From Metarhizobium sp964253915 (lineage in GTDB: Bacteria > Pseudomonadota > Alphaproteobacteria > Rhizobiales > Rhizobiaceae): 64,000 nucleotides of DNA. Made by a program: the position numbers and the translations under genes. The DNA lies in NCBI RefSeq assembly GCF_964253915.1, contig NZ_CAXUSG020000007.1, forward strand, positions 1 to 64,000. Direction: 5' to 3'. A model generated the notes under the pieces. It saw nothing but the letters and a program-made list of their open reading frames with translations. It searched no databases and was not told where the DNA came from. Shown here piece by piece: positions 1 through 8,213 of the stretch (positions are counted from its first letter, which is position 1; every line of letters begins with the position of its first letter).

Positions 1-15
1 GGCTCTTCCGCTTCG

Positions 16-707
16 GTCACCTGCCGTAGGCAGGTGTGGATTGAAACTGGTCAAGACGAAGACCGATAGAAACTCCACCAGTCACCTGCCGTAGGCAGGT
101 GTGGATTGAAACATCGGCATCGCAGTCTAGCCCCATCCGCTTCGGTGTCACCTGCCGTAGGCGGGTGTGGATTGAAACTGGTGGATGCCGCCACGCACGA
201 TGGCGTTGGCCGGTCACCTGCCGTAGGCGGGTGTGGATTGAAACAGTGTCAGGGCGTTGAGCGTGTGCGGATCTTCATGTCACCTGCCGTAGGCGGATGT
301 GGATTGAAACTGGAATTCGATTGACAGGGCGTGCCGTGCGGCAAGTCACCTGCCGTAGGCGGGTGTGGATTGAAACCCCAAGGCCGGCGTCGATCCGGCA
401 TCCGACCGCGTCACCTGCCGTAGGCGAGTGTGGATTGAAACGCGCTGGCCTGCCTGCTCACGTCCTGCGCTACCAGTCACCTGCCGTAGGCGGGTGTGGA
501 TTGAAACTGTCCTGCCTCGCCACCACGGAGGGCTCCGACCGGTCACCTGCCGTAGGCGGGTGTGGATTGAAACATCGATAGCGAAGCCGAGCGCCGCAAG
601 CTCACGCGGTCACCTGCCGTAGGCGGGTGTGGATTGAAACCAGGATATCGCGGTCACGGCTGCAATGGGGATGAGGTCACCCGCCGTAGGCGGGTGCGGA
701 TCGAAAC
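16..707 (+). CRISPR. CRISPR array, 11 repeats / 10 spacers, I-C-like repeat
   Basis: Eleven 32-nt repeats begin at 16, 81, 147, 213, 279, 345, 410, 476, 542, 609 and 676, separated by ten unique spacers of 33-35 nt. Each repeat starts GTCAC and ends in GTGGATTGAAAC, the 3' handle typical of type I-C (and related type I) repeats. It contains an inverted repeat CACCTGCC-GTA-GGCRGGTG. Repeats 1 and 2 have A at the R position (perfect stem); most later ones have G (a wobble in RNA), with further single changes in repeats 5 and 7. The last repeat (676-707) has three changes, as expected for the leader-distal end, so the leader and cas genes should lie before position 1. The array may extend upstream of the window. 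The subtype is inferred from the repeat alone. Confidence 0.96.
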
Positions 708-750
708 GAACAGGAACGACGCGAAGAGGTCATGCCTTGGCCGGGACAGG

Positions 751-777
751 CATCATCCGGAAACTCTCCGGATGATG
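751..777. terminator. Hairpin between CRISPR array and lipoprotein gene
   Basis: Perfect 11-bp inverted repeat (CATCATCCGGA / TCCGGATGATG) with a 5-nt loop, placed between the end of the array and the convergent lipoprotein gene. It is followed by only TTT on the plus strand and by no T tract on the minus strand, so it could slow or end transcription from either side but is not a textbook terminator. Confidence 0.5.
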
Positions 778-793
778 TTTCCCTTGCAGCGGT

Positions 794-1408
794 TCAGATT
801 GCCCGCAGCGTCCAGTCGACGATCTCGGCCGTCACCTTGGCAAAGGCTGCATCCAGCGCGCGGATGAAGGCGGTGTTGCCGGCGCCGCTGGCGACGGGGG
901 ACGCGGCGGAGAAAATCTTCTGGGCAATCACGGTGCCGTTGCGGTCGTTGAGGATTTTTACGGAAATCTCGACATTCGCCCGGCGGCCTGCCGTATCGAT
1001 CTCGAAGGCGCGGATATCGCTGACGATCTGGTAGTCGATTGCCAGCCCCTGCCCCGGCTTGCCAACACCGCCGAGCTTGCCGGTGTTTTCGAAAGCTTCC
1101 ACCAGCTTGGCCTGGACCATACGCGGCAGCTTGTCGCTCCACTGCGCCTTCGACAGATATTGGATCTCGGCGCCGGAAACACGCACCAGCACCTGTTCGC
1201 TGCCAAGCGCGCTCAGCGCCGTCGGTTCGGGCACGAGGATCTGGCGGTTGCGGGCCGAAGGACCGTCGGCGGAAACGGCGGTGTTGAGGTCGAACGTATC
1301 GTTCTGGGCGCCGCCGCCACAGCCGGTCAGCAGTGCGGCAACCAGCGGCAGCACGACGAGCAGGCTGCGTTTCGGGCAACGACGCAGAACCAGTTGCGAT
1401 CCGACCAT
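794..1408 (-). CDS. ABC-type transport auxiliary lipoprotein (Mla/Pqi-type)
   Basis: A lipoprotein of about 204 residues: a basic N-terminus, a hydrophobic stretch and the lipobox LLTGC, followed by a domain resembling the ABC-type transport auxiliary lipoprotein family (PqiC/YmbA-like). It is the last gene of the minus-strand operon permease-ATPase-MCE-lipoprotein and presumably sits at the outer membrane end of the lipid transport complex. I chose the ATG at 1408 because GGGAAG precedes it at good spacing and it gives a compact signal peptide. An ATG at 1441 overlapping the MCE stop codon (TGATG) is a possible alternative and would allow translational coupling. Confidence 0.85.
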   Translation of the reverse strand: MVGSQLVLRRCPKRSLLVVLPLVAALLTGCGGGAQNDTFDLNTAVSADGPSARNRQILVPEPTALSALGSEQVLVRVSGAEIQYLSKAQWSDKLPRMVQAKLVEAFENTGKLGGVGKPGQGLAIDYQIVSDIRAFEIDTAGRRANVEISVKILNDRNGTVIAQKIFSAASPVASGAGNTAFIRALDAAFAKVTAEIVDWTLRAI

Positions 1409-1440
1409 GCTCTTCCCACCCTTCGTCGTTGTCACGCGCA

Positions 1441-2811
1441 TCAATGCCGGTTCCGGCCGTTATAGGTCTTGACCGTGTCGCCGCCGAATATCAGCCGTTG
1501 CGGGTCGCGGTCGAAATTGCTGATCGCATCGTTGAGGCTCTCCACCGTACGGCGGGTTTCACCGACCAGCGTCTGCACGTCGCGCAGGCCAGTCGAGGAG
1601 AAACGTGCCAGATTGTCGGCAATCGGCCCGATACGGGCATTGAGATTGTCGGCAACGCTGCGGAAGGAGTCCAGCGTCTTGCGCGCCTCGGCAAACAGCG
1701 AGTTGGCATCACCCGACCCGAGCAGGCCATCGACCTTGGCGAGGATGCCGTCGACACGGCTGGAGGCGGCATTCAGCTTTTTGGCCATGTCGGAAACATC
1801 GGCGATCGTCTGGTCGATTTCCTGCTGCCGCTTGGAGATATTGTCGGTCACGCCGCGAATCGAGGCGATCGCCTGGCGCGCATCCGCAGTCGCCGTCGAG
1901 ATGTCGTCGACCGAGCCACTGATCTTGGCCGTGTCCACCGCCGCCAGCAGGTCTTCGGCCTTCTTGAGCGCCCGCTCGGCCTCGGCGCCAAAGCGGCTGA
2001 ACGTCTCCGCCGTCTGCCGGAAGGACTTGACCGTTTCGCTCAACTGGCCGCTCGACGCGGCAATGTCGGTGCTGATCTTTTCCGCATTGGCAACGATCGT
2101 GCGGATTTTTTCGGGCTCGACACTCTTCACCAGCGATTCAACCCCTTCGATGGTCGAATCGAGGCGGCCGGAAATGCCGGTGACGGTGTCGGAGAGCGAT
2201 GCGACACTCTTGAGGAACTTGTCGATACCCTCGGAATTGGCCTTCAACGAGTCGGTGAACTGCTCGACATTGCGGACCGTGTTGGTCAGCGGGTCGCGGG
2301 CATCGCGCACAAAACCCTGAATGTCATCGATGGCATCGTCCGCCTTGCCCATGATCTTGTCGGCAGTGGCGAGCAGGTTGGTGACGCTCGACTGGTCGGC
2401 CAGCATGATCGCTGTCTGGCCCTTGTCGCGAGCCGCCTGCAGGATGTTTTCTTCACCGGTCTTGCCGCCGGAAAGCTCGACATAGGCCGCGCCCGTCAGG
2501 CCCTGGATTTCCAGCACTGCCTTGGTGGAGGTGTAGATCGGCGTGTCTTCCTTGACCTCGGCAAGCGCAATCGAGAACTCCGGCTCATCCTTGTCGATCG
2601 CCAGGTTGCGCACGGTGCCCACCGCGATGCCGTTGAAGCGCACCGGCGAACCGACGCTCAGGCCGTTGGCCGAGCCCGGAATGCGGATGATCAGGTCCGT
2701 CATCGGGCCGCCGCGGCCGTACTGGGCCATCCAGTAGACAAAGCCGAATGCGGCGGCGATCACCAGAATGGTGAAAAACCCGACGATGGCGTAGTTGGCT
2801 CTGGTTTCCAT
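1441..2811 (-). CDS. MlaD family (MCE domain) lipid transport protein
   Basis: 456 residues. One N-terminal membrane segment (about residues 8-28) is followed by an MCE domain (about 40-115, including the conserved region around PVRFNGIAVGTV) and a long, probably coiled-coil C-terminal part rich in Asp/Ser/Thr/Ala. This matches the single-MCE periplasmic substrate-binding subunits of Mla-like lipid transporters, which bridge the inner membrane permease and the outer membrane. It starts 10 nt after the stop of the ATPase gene and overlaps the lipoprotein region, so the four genes form one transcription unit. The lipid and the direction of transport cannot be told from the sequence. Confidence 0.92.
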   Translation of the reverse strand: METRANYAIVGFFTILVIAAAFGFVYWMAQYGRGGPMTDLIIRIPGSANGLSVGSPVRFNGIAVGTVRNLAIDKDEPEFSIALAEVKEDTPIYTSTKAVLEIQGLTGAAYVELSGGKTGEENILQAARDKGQTAIMLADQSSVTNLLATADKIMGKADDAIDDIQGFVRDARDPLTNTVRNVEQFTDSLKANSEGIDKFLKSVASLSDTVTGISGRLDSTIEGVESLVKSVEPEKIRTIVANAEKISTDIAASSGQLSETVKSFRQTAETFSRFGAEAERALKKAEDLLAAVDTAKISGSVDDISTATADARQAIASIRGVTDNISKRQQEIDQTIADVSDMAKKLNAASSRVDGILAKVDGLLGSGDANSLFAEARKTLDSFRSVADNLNARIGPIADNLARFSSTGLRDVQTLVGETRRTVESLNDAISNFDRDPQRLIFGGDTVKTYNGRNRH

Positions 2812-2821
2812 AGATCCCTAT

Positions 2822-3658
2822 TCACTTCAATCCGTGGCGCAGCGTGCCGGAAACATTGCTGCGATCTTGCGGAACTATCGACCGCGCCCGTTTGCCGCGG
2901 AAGTAGGACTGGACCCAAGGGTCGTCGAATTCGAGCATGTCCTCGATCGTTCCTTCCACCAATACCCGTTTCTGGCCGAGAACGGCAATACGGTCGCAGA
3001 CAGAAAAAAGGCTGTCGAGATCGTGGGTTACCATGTAGACGGTCAGACCCAGCGTATCCCTCAGCCGCGCAATCAGCTCGTCGAATTCGGCAGCGCCGAT
3101 GGGATCGAGGCCGGAGGTCGGCTCGTCCAGGAACACCAGGTCCGGGTCGAGCGCCAGGGCGCGGGCAAGGGCTGCGCGCTTGATCATGCCGCCGGAGAGT
3201 TCGGAAGGATACTTGTCGGCCGCATCTGGCGCCAGTCCCACCATCTCGATCTTTAGGAGCGCCAGCTCGTCCATTAGCCATTTCGGCAGGTCGAGATATT
3301 CGCGCATCGGCAACTGGATGTTTTCCCGCACCGTCAGCGCGGAAAACAGGGCGCCGTGCTGGAAGAGCACGCCGAGCCGCATATCCAGCCTCATACGCTC
3401 TTCTTCATTGAGGGCGTCGTAGTCCTCGCCGAGAATATGGATCGTGCCGGAGCGCCGCGGCAGCAGCCGCAAGACAGTGCGCATCAGCACCGACTTGCCG
3501 GTGCCGGAGGCGCCGACGAAGCCCAGAATTTCGCCGCGATAGATATCGAGGTTGAGGTTATCGAGTACGACTTTCGGTCCGAAACCGACCGTCAGGTCGC
3601 GCACCGAGAGGATGGCTTCGCGCTCCGTTTCTGGCGTCTGCGATGTGTTTTCGTCCAT
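2822..3658 (-). CDS. Mla-type ABC transporter ATP-binding protein
   Basis: About 278 residues with every ABC ATPase motif: Walker A GASGTGKS, signature LSGGMIKRAALARA, Walker B LVFLDEPTSGLDP and the H-loop in MVTHDLDS. It is closest in kind to MlaF/Ttg2A ATPases, which power phospholipid movement with MlaE permeases. I chose the ATG at 3658, preceded by AGGGGG; an in-frame GTG at 3664 is a longer alternative. It lies a few bases after the permease stop codon and 10 nt before the MCE gene. Confidence 0.94.
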   Translation of the reverse strand: MDENTSQTPETEREAILSVRDLTVGFGPKVVLDNLNLDIYRGEILGFVGASGTGKSVLMRTVLRLLPRRSGTIHILGEDYDALNEEERMRLDMRLGVLFQHGALFSALTVRENIQLPMREYLDLPKWLMDELALLKIEMVGLAPDAADKYPSELSGGMIKRAALARALALDPDLVFLDEPTSGLDPIGAAEFDELIARLRDTLGLTVYMVTHDLDSLFSVCDRIAVLGQKRVLVEGTIEDMLEFDDPWVQSYFRGKRARSIVPQDRSNVSGTLRHGLK

Positions 3659-3667
3659 CGTCACCCC

Positions 3668-4849
3668 CTAGAAATCGATCGCGGCGTAGAACATGGCAAA
3701 CAGCCCGTCCACGAGGATGACGACAAAGATGGATTTCACCACGGAGGCGGTGACATGCAGGCCGAGCGATTCGGCACTGCCGCCGACCTTCAGGCCTTCC
3801 ACCGCGGCAACGACGCCGATGATCAACGCCATGAACGGCGCCTTGATCATGCCGGAGACGATGGTCGACAGGTCGATCGCCTCATGCATGCGCTGCAGGA
3901 AGACGGAGAACGTGATGCCGGAATACCCCCAGGCGACCATCGCGGCGCCGAACAGCGAGGAGAAGTTGGCAAGGATGGTCAAGAGCGGCAGCGCGATCGT
4001 CAGCGCCACAAGCCGCGGAAAGATCAGCACGCCGACCGGGTTGAGGCCCATGACCAGCAGCGCATCGACCTCCTCGCGCATCTTCATCGAGCCGATTTCG
4101 GCGGTGATGGCGCTGCCGGAGCGGCCGGCGATCATGATGGCGGTCAAAAGCACGCCGATTTCGCGCAATTGCAGGATACCGACGAGATCGACGACGAAGA
4201 CTTCGGCACCGAAATAGCGCAACTGGAAGGCGCCCTGCTGGGCGATGATGGCGCCGATCAGGAACGACATCAAAAGAATGATCGGCGTCGCCCTGACGCC
4301 CATCTGGTCGATCTGGTTGACAACGGACGCCGGCGAAACACCGCTGGCGCGGCCGAGCTTCATCTGCGCGCCGCGAACCGCCGAACCGAGAATATGCATG
4401 GCGGAGAGAAAATCGCTCCAGAAACTGTCGGCAAGTTTGCCCACCGGCTCGAAAAGCCGGGTGAACAGGCTGCGTTGCGGCGCCTGCTCCTCCGCCTTTT
4501 CCACTGTTTCCGGCAACACGGCGATCAGTTCCCGGAACCGGCCTTCGCCACCGGATAGCCGGACCGCGTGGCCATTGGCTTCGACAGTGCGGGAAAGCCG
4601 CCGGATCATCCAGGCGCCGGCGACATCCATGGCGGCAATGTCGGAGAGATCGATTTCCATGTTGTCGGAGGCTCGGTCGCGGCCGATCTCGTCCAGATCG
4701 TGCAGCACGGCGTGCAGGCCGGTGTTGGTCCAGCGCCCCCCCAGGCGCAAGCGGTGTCCCGCCCCGTCCGGCAAGCTCTCGATCTTCACATGTGCAGCAG
4801 AAGGATCGGCAGGCTTCAAGTCTCTTGCATCTTTCCAGGCTTGCGACAA
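3668..4849 (-). CDS. MlaE family ABC transporter permease with N-terminal STAS domain
   Basis: The C-terminal two thirds is an MlaE permease: several hydrophobic helices, with the conserved cytoplasmic region running through EIGVLLTAIMIAGRSGSAIT and EIGSMKMREEVDALLVMG. The N-terminal part (about 130 residues, including MEIDLSDIAAMDVAGAWMI) is a STAS domain fused in cis; E. coli supplies it as separate MlaB. The reading frame stays open to 5818, but that extension is antisense to the epimerase gene and has no family similarity. The true start must lie upstream of the STAS domain and no in-frame ATG or GTG is available. TTG at 4849 or 4819 are the candidates; 4849 is a tentative choice. First gene of the operon. 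Confidence 0.88.
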   Translation of the reverse strand: MSQAWKDARDLKPADPSAAHVKIESLPDGAGHRLRLGGRWTNTGLHAVLHDLDEIGRDRASDNMEIDLSDIAAMDVAGAWMIRRLSRTVEANGHAVRLSGGEGRFRELIAVLPETVEKAEEQAPQRSLFTRLFEPVGKLADSFWSDFLSAMHILGSAVRGAQMKLGRASGVSPASVVNQIDQMGVRATPIILLMSFLIGAIIAQQGAFQLRYFGAEVFVVDLVGILQLREIGVLLTAIMIAGRSGSAITAEIGSMKMREEVDALLVMGLNPVGVLIFPRLVALTIALPLLTILANFSSLFGAAMVAWGYSGITFSVFLQRMHEAIDLSTIVSGMIKAPFMALIIGVVAAVEGLKVGGSAESLGLHVTASVVKSIFVVILVDGLFAMFYAAIDF

Positions 4850-4948
4850 TCTCGCCGAGTCATACCGGCTTGATTCCTCCGTGTCATCGCGCGGGCGGGA
4901 AATAAAGCCGTTCTTGAACCTTTTTAACCGGTTGCCAGGTCGAAAATC

Positions 4949-5932
4949 ATGGTCCGTCACCTCGAAACAACAGTCGCCGCCTTTCCCATCGCCGGGGCCT
5001 TCACCATTTCCCGCGGCTCGAAAACAGAAGCGCGGGTGGTCATGTGCGCCATTCATGCCGATGGCAGGACCGGCATGGGCGAATGCGTGCCGTATGGACG
5101 TTACGGCGAAACCATCGAAAGCGTGGTCGCCGCAATCGAGGCGATTGCCCCGCGCATTGCTGCGGGCATGGAACGGCAATCGCTGCAGGCGGAGATGCCG
5201 GCCGGCGCCGCCCGCAACGCCGTGGACTGCGCGCTCTGGGATCTGGAGGCGAAGCTTTCGGGGGTGACGGTGGCATCCCGGCTGTCGCAAACCGCTCCGG
5301 CGTCGCTCACCACCGCCTACACCATCTCGCTTGCGGAAGCGGATGTCATGGCGGCACAGACAAAGGCCGTCGCCCATCGCGCCCTGTTGAAAATCAAGGT
5401 CGGCACCGAAGACGATGAAAGCCGGCTGCGCGCCGTTCGGGCAGCCGCGCCTGACAGCGTCATCATCGCCGATGCCAACGAAGGCTGGACCGAGGAAAAT
5501 CTCGAACGGCACCTGCAGATCGCCGCCCGCGAAAACATCGGCCTGATCGAACAGCCGCTGCCGGCTGGCAAGGACGGAGTGCTGGCGCGCATCCCGCGGC
5601 CGGTGCCGATTTGCGCCGATGAAAGCGTGCACCACGCCCGCGACCTCGGCGCACTGCGCGCCCGCTACGATGCGGTCAACATCAAGCTCGACAAGACGGG
5701 TGGACTGACCGAAGCGCTGATCATGCGCGACGAGGCCCGCCGGCTGGGTTTCAAGATCATGGTTGGCTGCATGGTTGGCACATCGCTCGCCATGGCGCCC
5801 GCGGTGCTGCTGGCGCAAGGCGCCGAATTCGTCGATCTCGACGGCCCGCTGCTTCTCGCCCGCGACCGCGAGCCGGGCCTCGTCTATCGCGACTCGCTCG
5901 TCTTCCCGCCGGAGCCGGCCCTCTGGGGCTGA
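4949..5932 (+). CDS. Dipeptide epimerase / N-acetyl-D-Glu racemase-like (enolase superfamily)
   Basis: 327 residues of the muconate-lactonizing subgroup of the enolase superfamily. Visible catalytic elements are KxK (K148, K150), the metal ligands D175 (IADANEGW), E201 (LIEQPLP) and D224 (CADES), and the second lysine in KLDKTGG. Family members are L-Ala-D/L-Glu epimerases used in murein peptide recycling, or the DgcA type that racemises N-acetyl-D-glutamate. The N-terminal motif region FPIAGAFTISRGSKTE is the form seen in rhizobial DgcA-like proteins, but the usual partner gene dgcN is not beside it. Transcribed away from the lipid transport operon; its 3' end overlaps the convergent MFS gene by 49 bp. 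Confidence 0.87.
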   Translation: MVRHLETTVAAFPIAGAFTISRGSKTEARVVMCAIHADGRTGMGECVPYGRYGETIESVVAAIEAIAPRIAAGMERQSLQAEMPAGAARNAVDCALWDLEAKLSGVTVASRLSQTAPASLTTAYTISLAEADVMAAQTKAVAHRALLKIKVGTEDDESRLRAVRAAAPDSVIIADANEGWTEENLERHLQIAARENIGLIEQPLPAGKDGVLARIPRPVPICADESVHHARDLGALRARYDAVNIKLDKTGGLTEALIMRDEARRLGFKIMVGCMVGTSLAMAPAVLLAQGAEFVDLDGPLLLARDREPGLVYRDSLVFPPEPALWG

Positions 5933-7104
5933 AGATACCAGGCGACGATGACGCAGCCGAGACCGACGGCCGCTATCGCCGACATGACATAATAGCCGTG
6001 CAGGCCGAAAGCCGCATAGATATAGCCGGACGCGAAAGTTGCAGCTGCCATGAAGATGCCGTTGTAGAAATAGTAGGCGCCTTGCGCCGAAGCTTCCTGC
6101 TCCTCATGCACCGCATCGACGATCCGCCGCTGGATGCCGATATGGCAGAAGGCGAAGGTGAAGGCATGCAGGCACTGCAGCACGAAATAGCCGAGATAAC
6201 CGATATCGAGCGGAAACAGCAGCCAGCGGCAGACGGCGATGGTCGCGCCGAAGCGGATCAGCGTCCAGGCGCCGAAGGTGCGGCTGAGCTGGCGTGCGAA
6301 GAAGAAGGCAATCACCTCCGCCAGCACCCCGGCGCTCCACAGAATGCCGACCGCAGTGCCGGAATATCCGAGCTGCGCCCAATAGATCGAGGCGAAGGCG
6401 TAGAGCATCGCATGCCCTGCCTGTACCACCGACGAGCCGATCATCACCAGATGCAGGTCGAAACGCGACAGCGACGCCCGCTGCCCGCTCTTGCCGGTGG
6501 CGGCAACGGCGCGGCGCGGCACGCGGCCGATACGCGGCGCCGCAAGTCCCATGGCCGACATGACGATGCAGCCGACCGTCATCACCGGTAGCACCATGGC
6601 GCCACCATAAAGGCCGATCAGGTGGCCGCCGACCAGCGTGCTGGCGATGAAGGCGAGAGATGCCCAGAGCCGCATAGAGCCATAATCGAAACCCCAGCGG
6701 CGCACGCCGGTGATCAGCATCGATTCCACCACAGGAATGTAGGGAGCAAACACCGCCCCCTGCAGCGCGAAAACCAGCAGGATCGGCCAGAAGCTCTGCG
6801 TCCAGAAGAGCGCCACGGCCGTCGCCAGACAGAGCAGGCCCGACCAGACGAGGATGCCGGTGCGCTCCTCCATGCGGTCGGCGAACATCGCCAGGATCGG
6901 CGCGAAGATGACGCGAACCACCATGGGCACGGCAAGGATGACGCCGATCTGGTGGTCGTTGAGGCTGTGGGTCTCGAGCCAGACCGGAAAGAACGGCAAC
7001 ACCGTGCCGTTGACGATCATCGGCGCGCAGAAAACCAGCGCGCTGCGCTGCGGAAACCAGCGGGGAGCGTCTTCACGCGCCGGTGCCTGACTTGCAAGAC
7101 TCAT
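5884..7104 (-). CDS. MFS transporter (MFS_1-like, HcaT/PPP type)
   Basis: 406 residues with about 12 hydrophobic segments in two halves. The layout, including early FCAPMIVNGTVLPFFPVWL and MFADRMEERTG in the loop 2-3 region, resembles the MFS_1-like family containing 3-phenylpropionate transporter HcaT and nucleoside symporters. The substrate cannot be predicted. The C-terminus overlaps the 3' end of the convergent epimerase gene. No convincing ribosome binding site precedes the ATG. Confidence 0.85.
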   Translation of the reverse strand: MSLASQAPAREDAPRWFPQRSALVFCAPMIVNGTVLPFFPVWLETHSLNDHQIGVILAVPMVVRVIFAPILAMFADRMEERTGILVWSGLLCLATAVALFWTQSFWPILLVFALQGAVFAPYIPVVESMLITGVRRWGFDYGSMRLWASLAFIASTLVGGHLIGLYGGAMVLPVMTVGCIVMSAMGLAAPRIGRVPRRAVAATGKSGQRASLSRFDLHLVMIGSSVVQAGHAMLYAFASIYWAQLGYSGTAVGILWSAGVLAEVIAFFFARQLSRTFGAWTLIRFGATIAVCRWLLFPLDIGYLGYFVLQCLHAFTFAFCHIGIQRRIVDAVHEEQEASAQGAYYFYNGIFMAAATFASGYIYAAFGLHGYYVMSAIAAVGLGCVIVAWYLQPQRAGSGGKTSESR

Positions 7105-7199
7105 GGAGTGGAACCTGTAAGGAGAGTGCCTCTTCCTAACACAGGCAACAGACCTCGCCTATGGCGAAAAATAGCCCTCAAGAAGGCGGGAATTTCGCC

Positions 7200-8036
7200 T
7201 CAGGCAGCCCGGTAGCTGATCGCCTTGATCGTGGTGGTCGGGTCCGGCTCTTCCGCCGTGCCGACCATGTTGCGCCAGGTGATCAGCTCGAAGCGGCCGT
7301 CCTCGTGTTCGGCGATCGCCGTGCAGCTTTCCACCCAGTCGCCGGTGTTGATATAGCGCACGCCGTCGATCTCCTCGATCACGGCATGATGGATGTGGCC
7401 GCAGATGACACCATCGGCATCGTTGCGCCGGGCCTCGTCGACGACGACGCGCTGGAACTCGCCGATGAAGTTGACGGCATGCTTGACCTGCAGCTTGGCC
7501 CAAGCGGAAAACGACCAGTAGGGCATGCCGAGCCGGCGGCGAATGCCGGCCAGCACCACATTGATCATGATCGCCATGTCATAGGCCCAGTCACCGAGAT
7601 AGGCGAGCAGCCGGGCGTTGCGCACGACGACGTCGAACTCGTCACCGTGCAGAACGAGATAACGCCGGCCATCGGCGCCCTCATGGATCATCCGCTCGGC
7701 CACCTCGATGCCACCGAAATGCATGCCGGGAAAATCGCGCAGGAATTCGTCGTGATTGCCGGGGATATAGACGATGCGGGTGCCCTTGCGCGCCTTGCGC
7801 AGTAGCTTCTGGACCACGTCGTTGCAATCCTGCGGCCAGTACCAGCTCCGCTTCAGGCGCCAGCCATCGACGATGTCGCCGACAAGGATGATGGTATCCG
7901 CCTCATGGTGCTTCAGGAAATCGAGCAGGAAATCCGCCTTCGCCGCCTTCGAGCCCAGATGGATATCGGACAAGAACAGTGTCCTGAAATGTTTGACTTC
8001 CTGCTGCCCAGCCACGGATGTCATCCTTTGGTTCAT
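7200..8036 (-). CDS. UDP-2,3-diacylglucosamine diphosphatase-like metallophosphoesterase
   Basis: A calcineurin-like phosphoesterase with a complete dimetal site: SDIHLG, VGDIVDG, GNHDE, HGDEF and CGHIHH. It resembles the LpxH-like (YbbF) branch in which the second aspartate lies in a GDIVDGW motif. LpxH hydrolyses UDP-2,3-diacylglucosamine in lipid A synthesis. Many alphaproteobacteria use LpxI for that step, so this homologue may act on another phosphoester. Start is uncertain: ATGs at 8078, 8036 and 8024 are all in frame and none has a good ribosome binding site; residues before EVKHFRTLFLSDIH are not part of the domain. Confidence 0.82.
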   Translation of the reverse strand: MNQRMTSVAGQQEVKHFRTLFLSDIHLGSKAAKADFLLDFLKHHEADTIILVGDIVDGWRLKRSWYWPQDCNDVVQKLLRKARKGTRIVYIPGNHDEFLRDFPGMHFGGIEVAERMIHEGADGRRYLVLHGDEFDVVVRNARLLAYLGDWAYDMAIMINVVLAGIRRRLGMPYWSFSAWAKLQVKHAVNFIGEFQRVVVDEARRNDADGVICGHIHHAVIEEIDGVRYINTGDWVESCTAIAEHEDGRFELITWRNMVGTAEEPDPTTTIKAISYRAA

Positions 8037-8213
8037 GGAACTTTTGAAGCCCGTAAAACCAGAGTCTTGTTTCAACATGATGACAGGGGCTGGGTATGAC
8101 CCAGGCGCGCCGAGCGAGCCACAACATCGACAAGCGCGAAATTCCCGATTGTATCGCCAAAACGATTGTTGCTATGAGGAACCAACTGAAAAGACACAAG
8201 AGGAAGGCGCGCC

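Noticed and set aside
17..622. Short frames within the CRISPR array with repeated PAVGGCGLK or VSIHTRLRQVT
   Set aside because: They only translate the repeats; no independent coding evidence.
4850..5818. N-terminal extension of the MlaE permease frame to a 716-residue protein
   Set aside because: It is antisense to the epimerase gene, which shows clear family motifs, and the extension has the Gly/Arg/His-rich composition of a shadow frame in GC-rich DNA.
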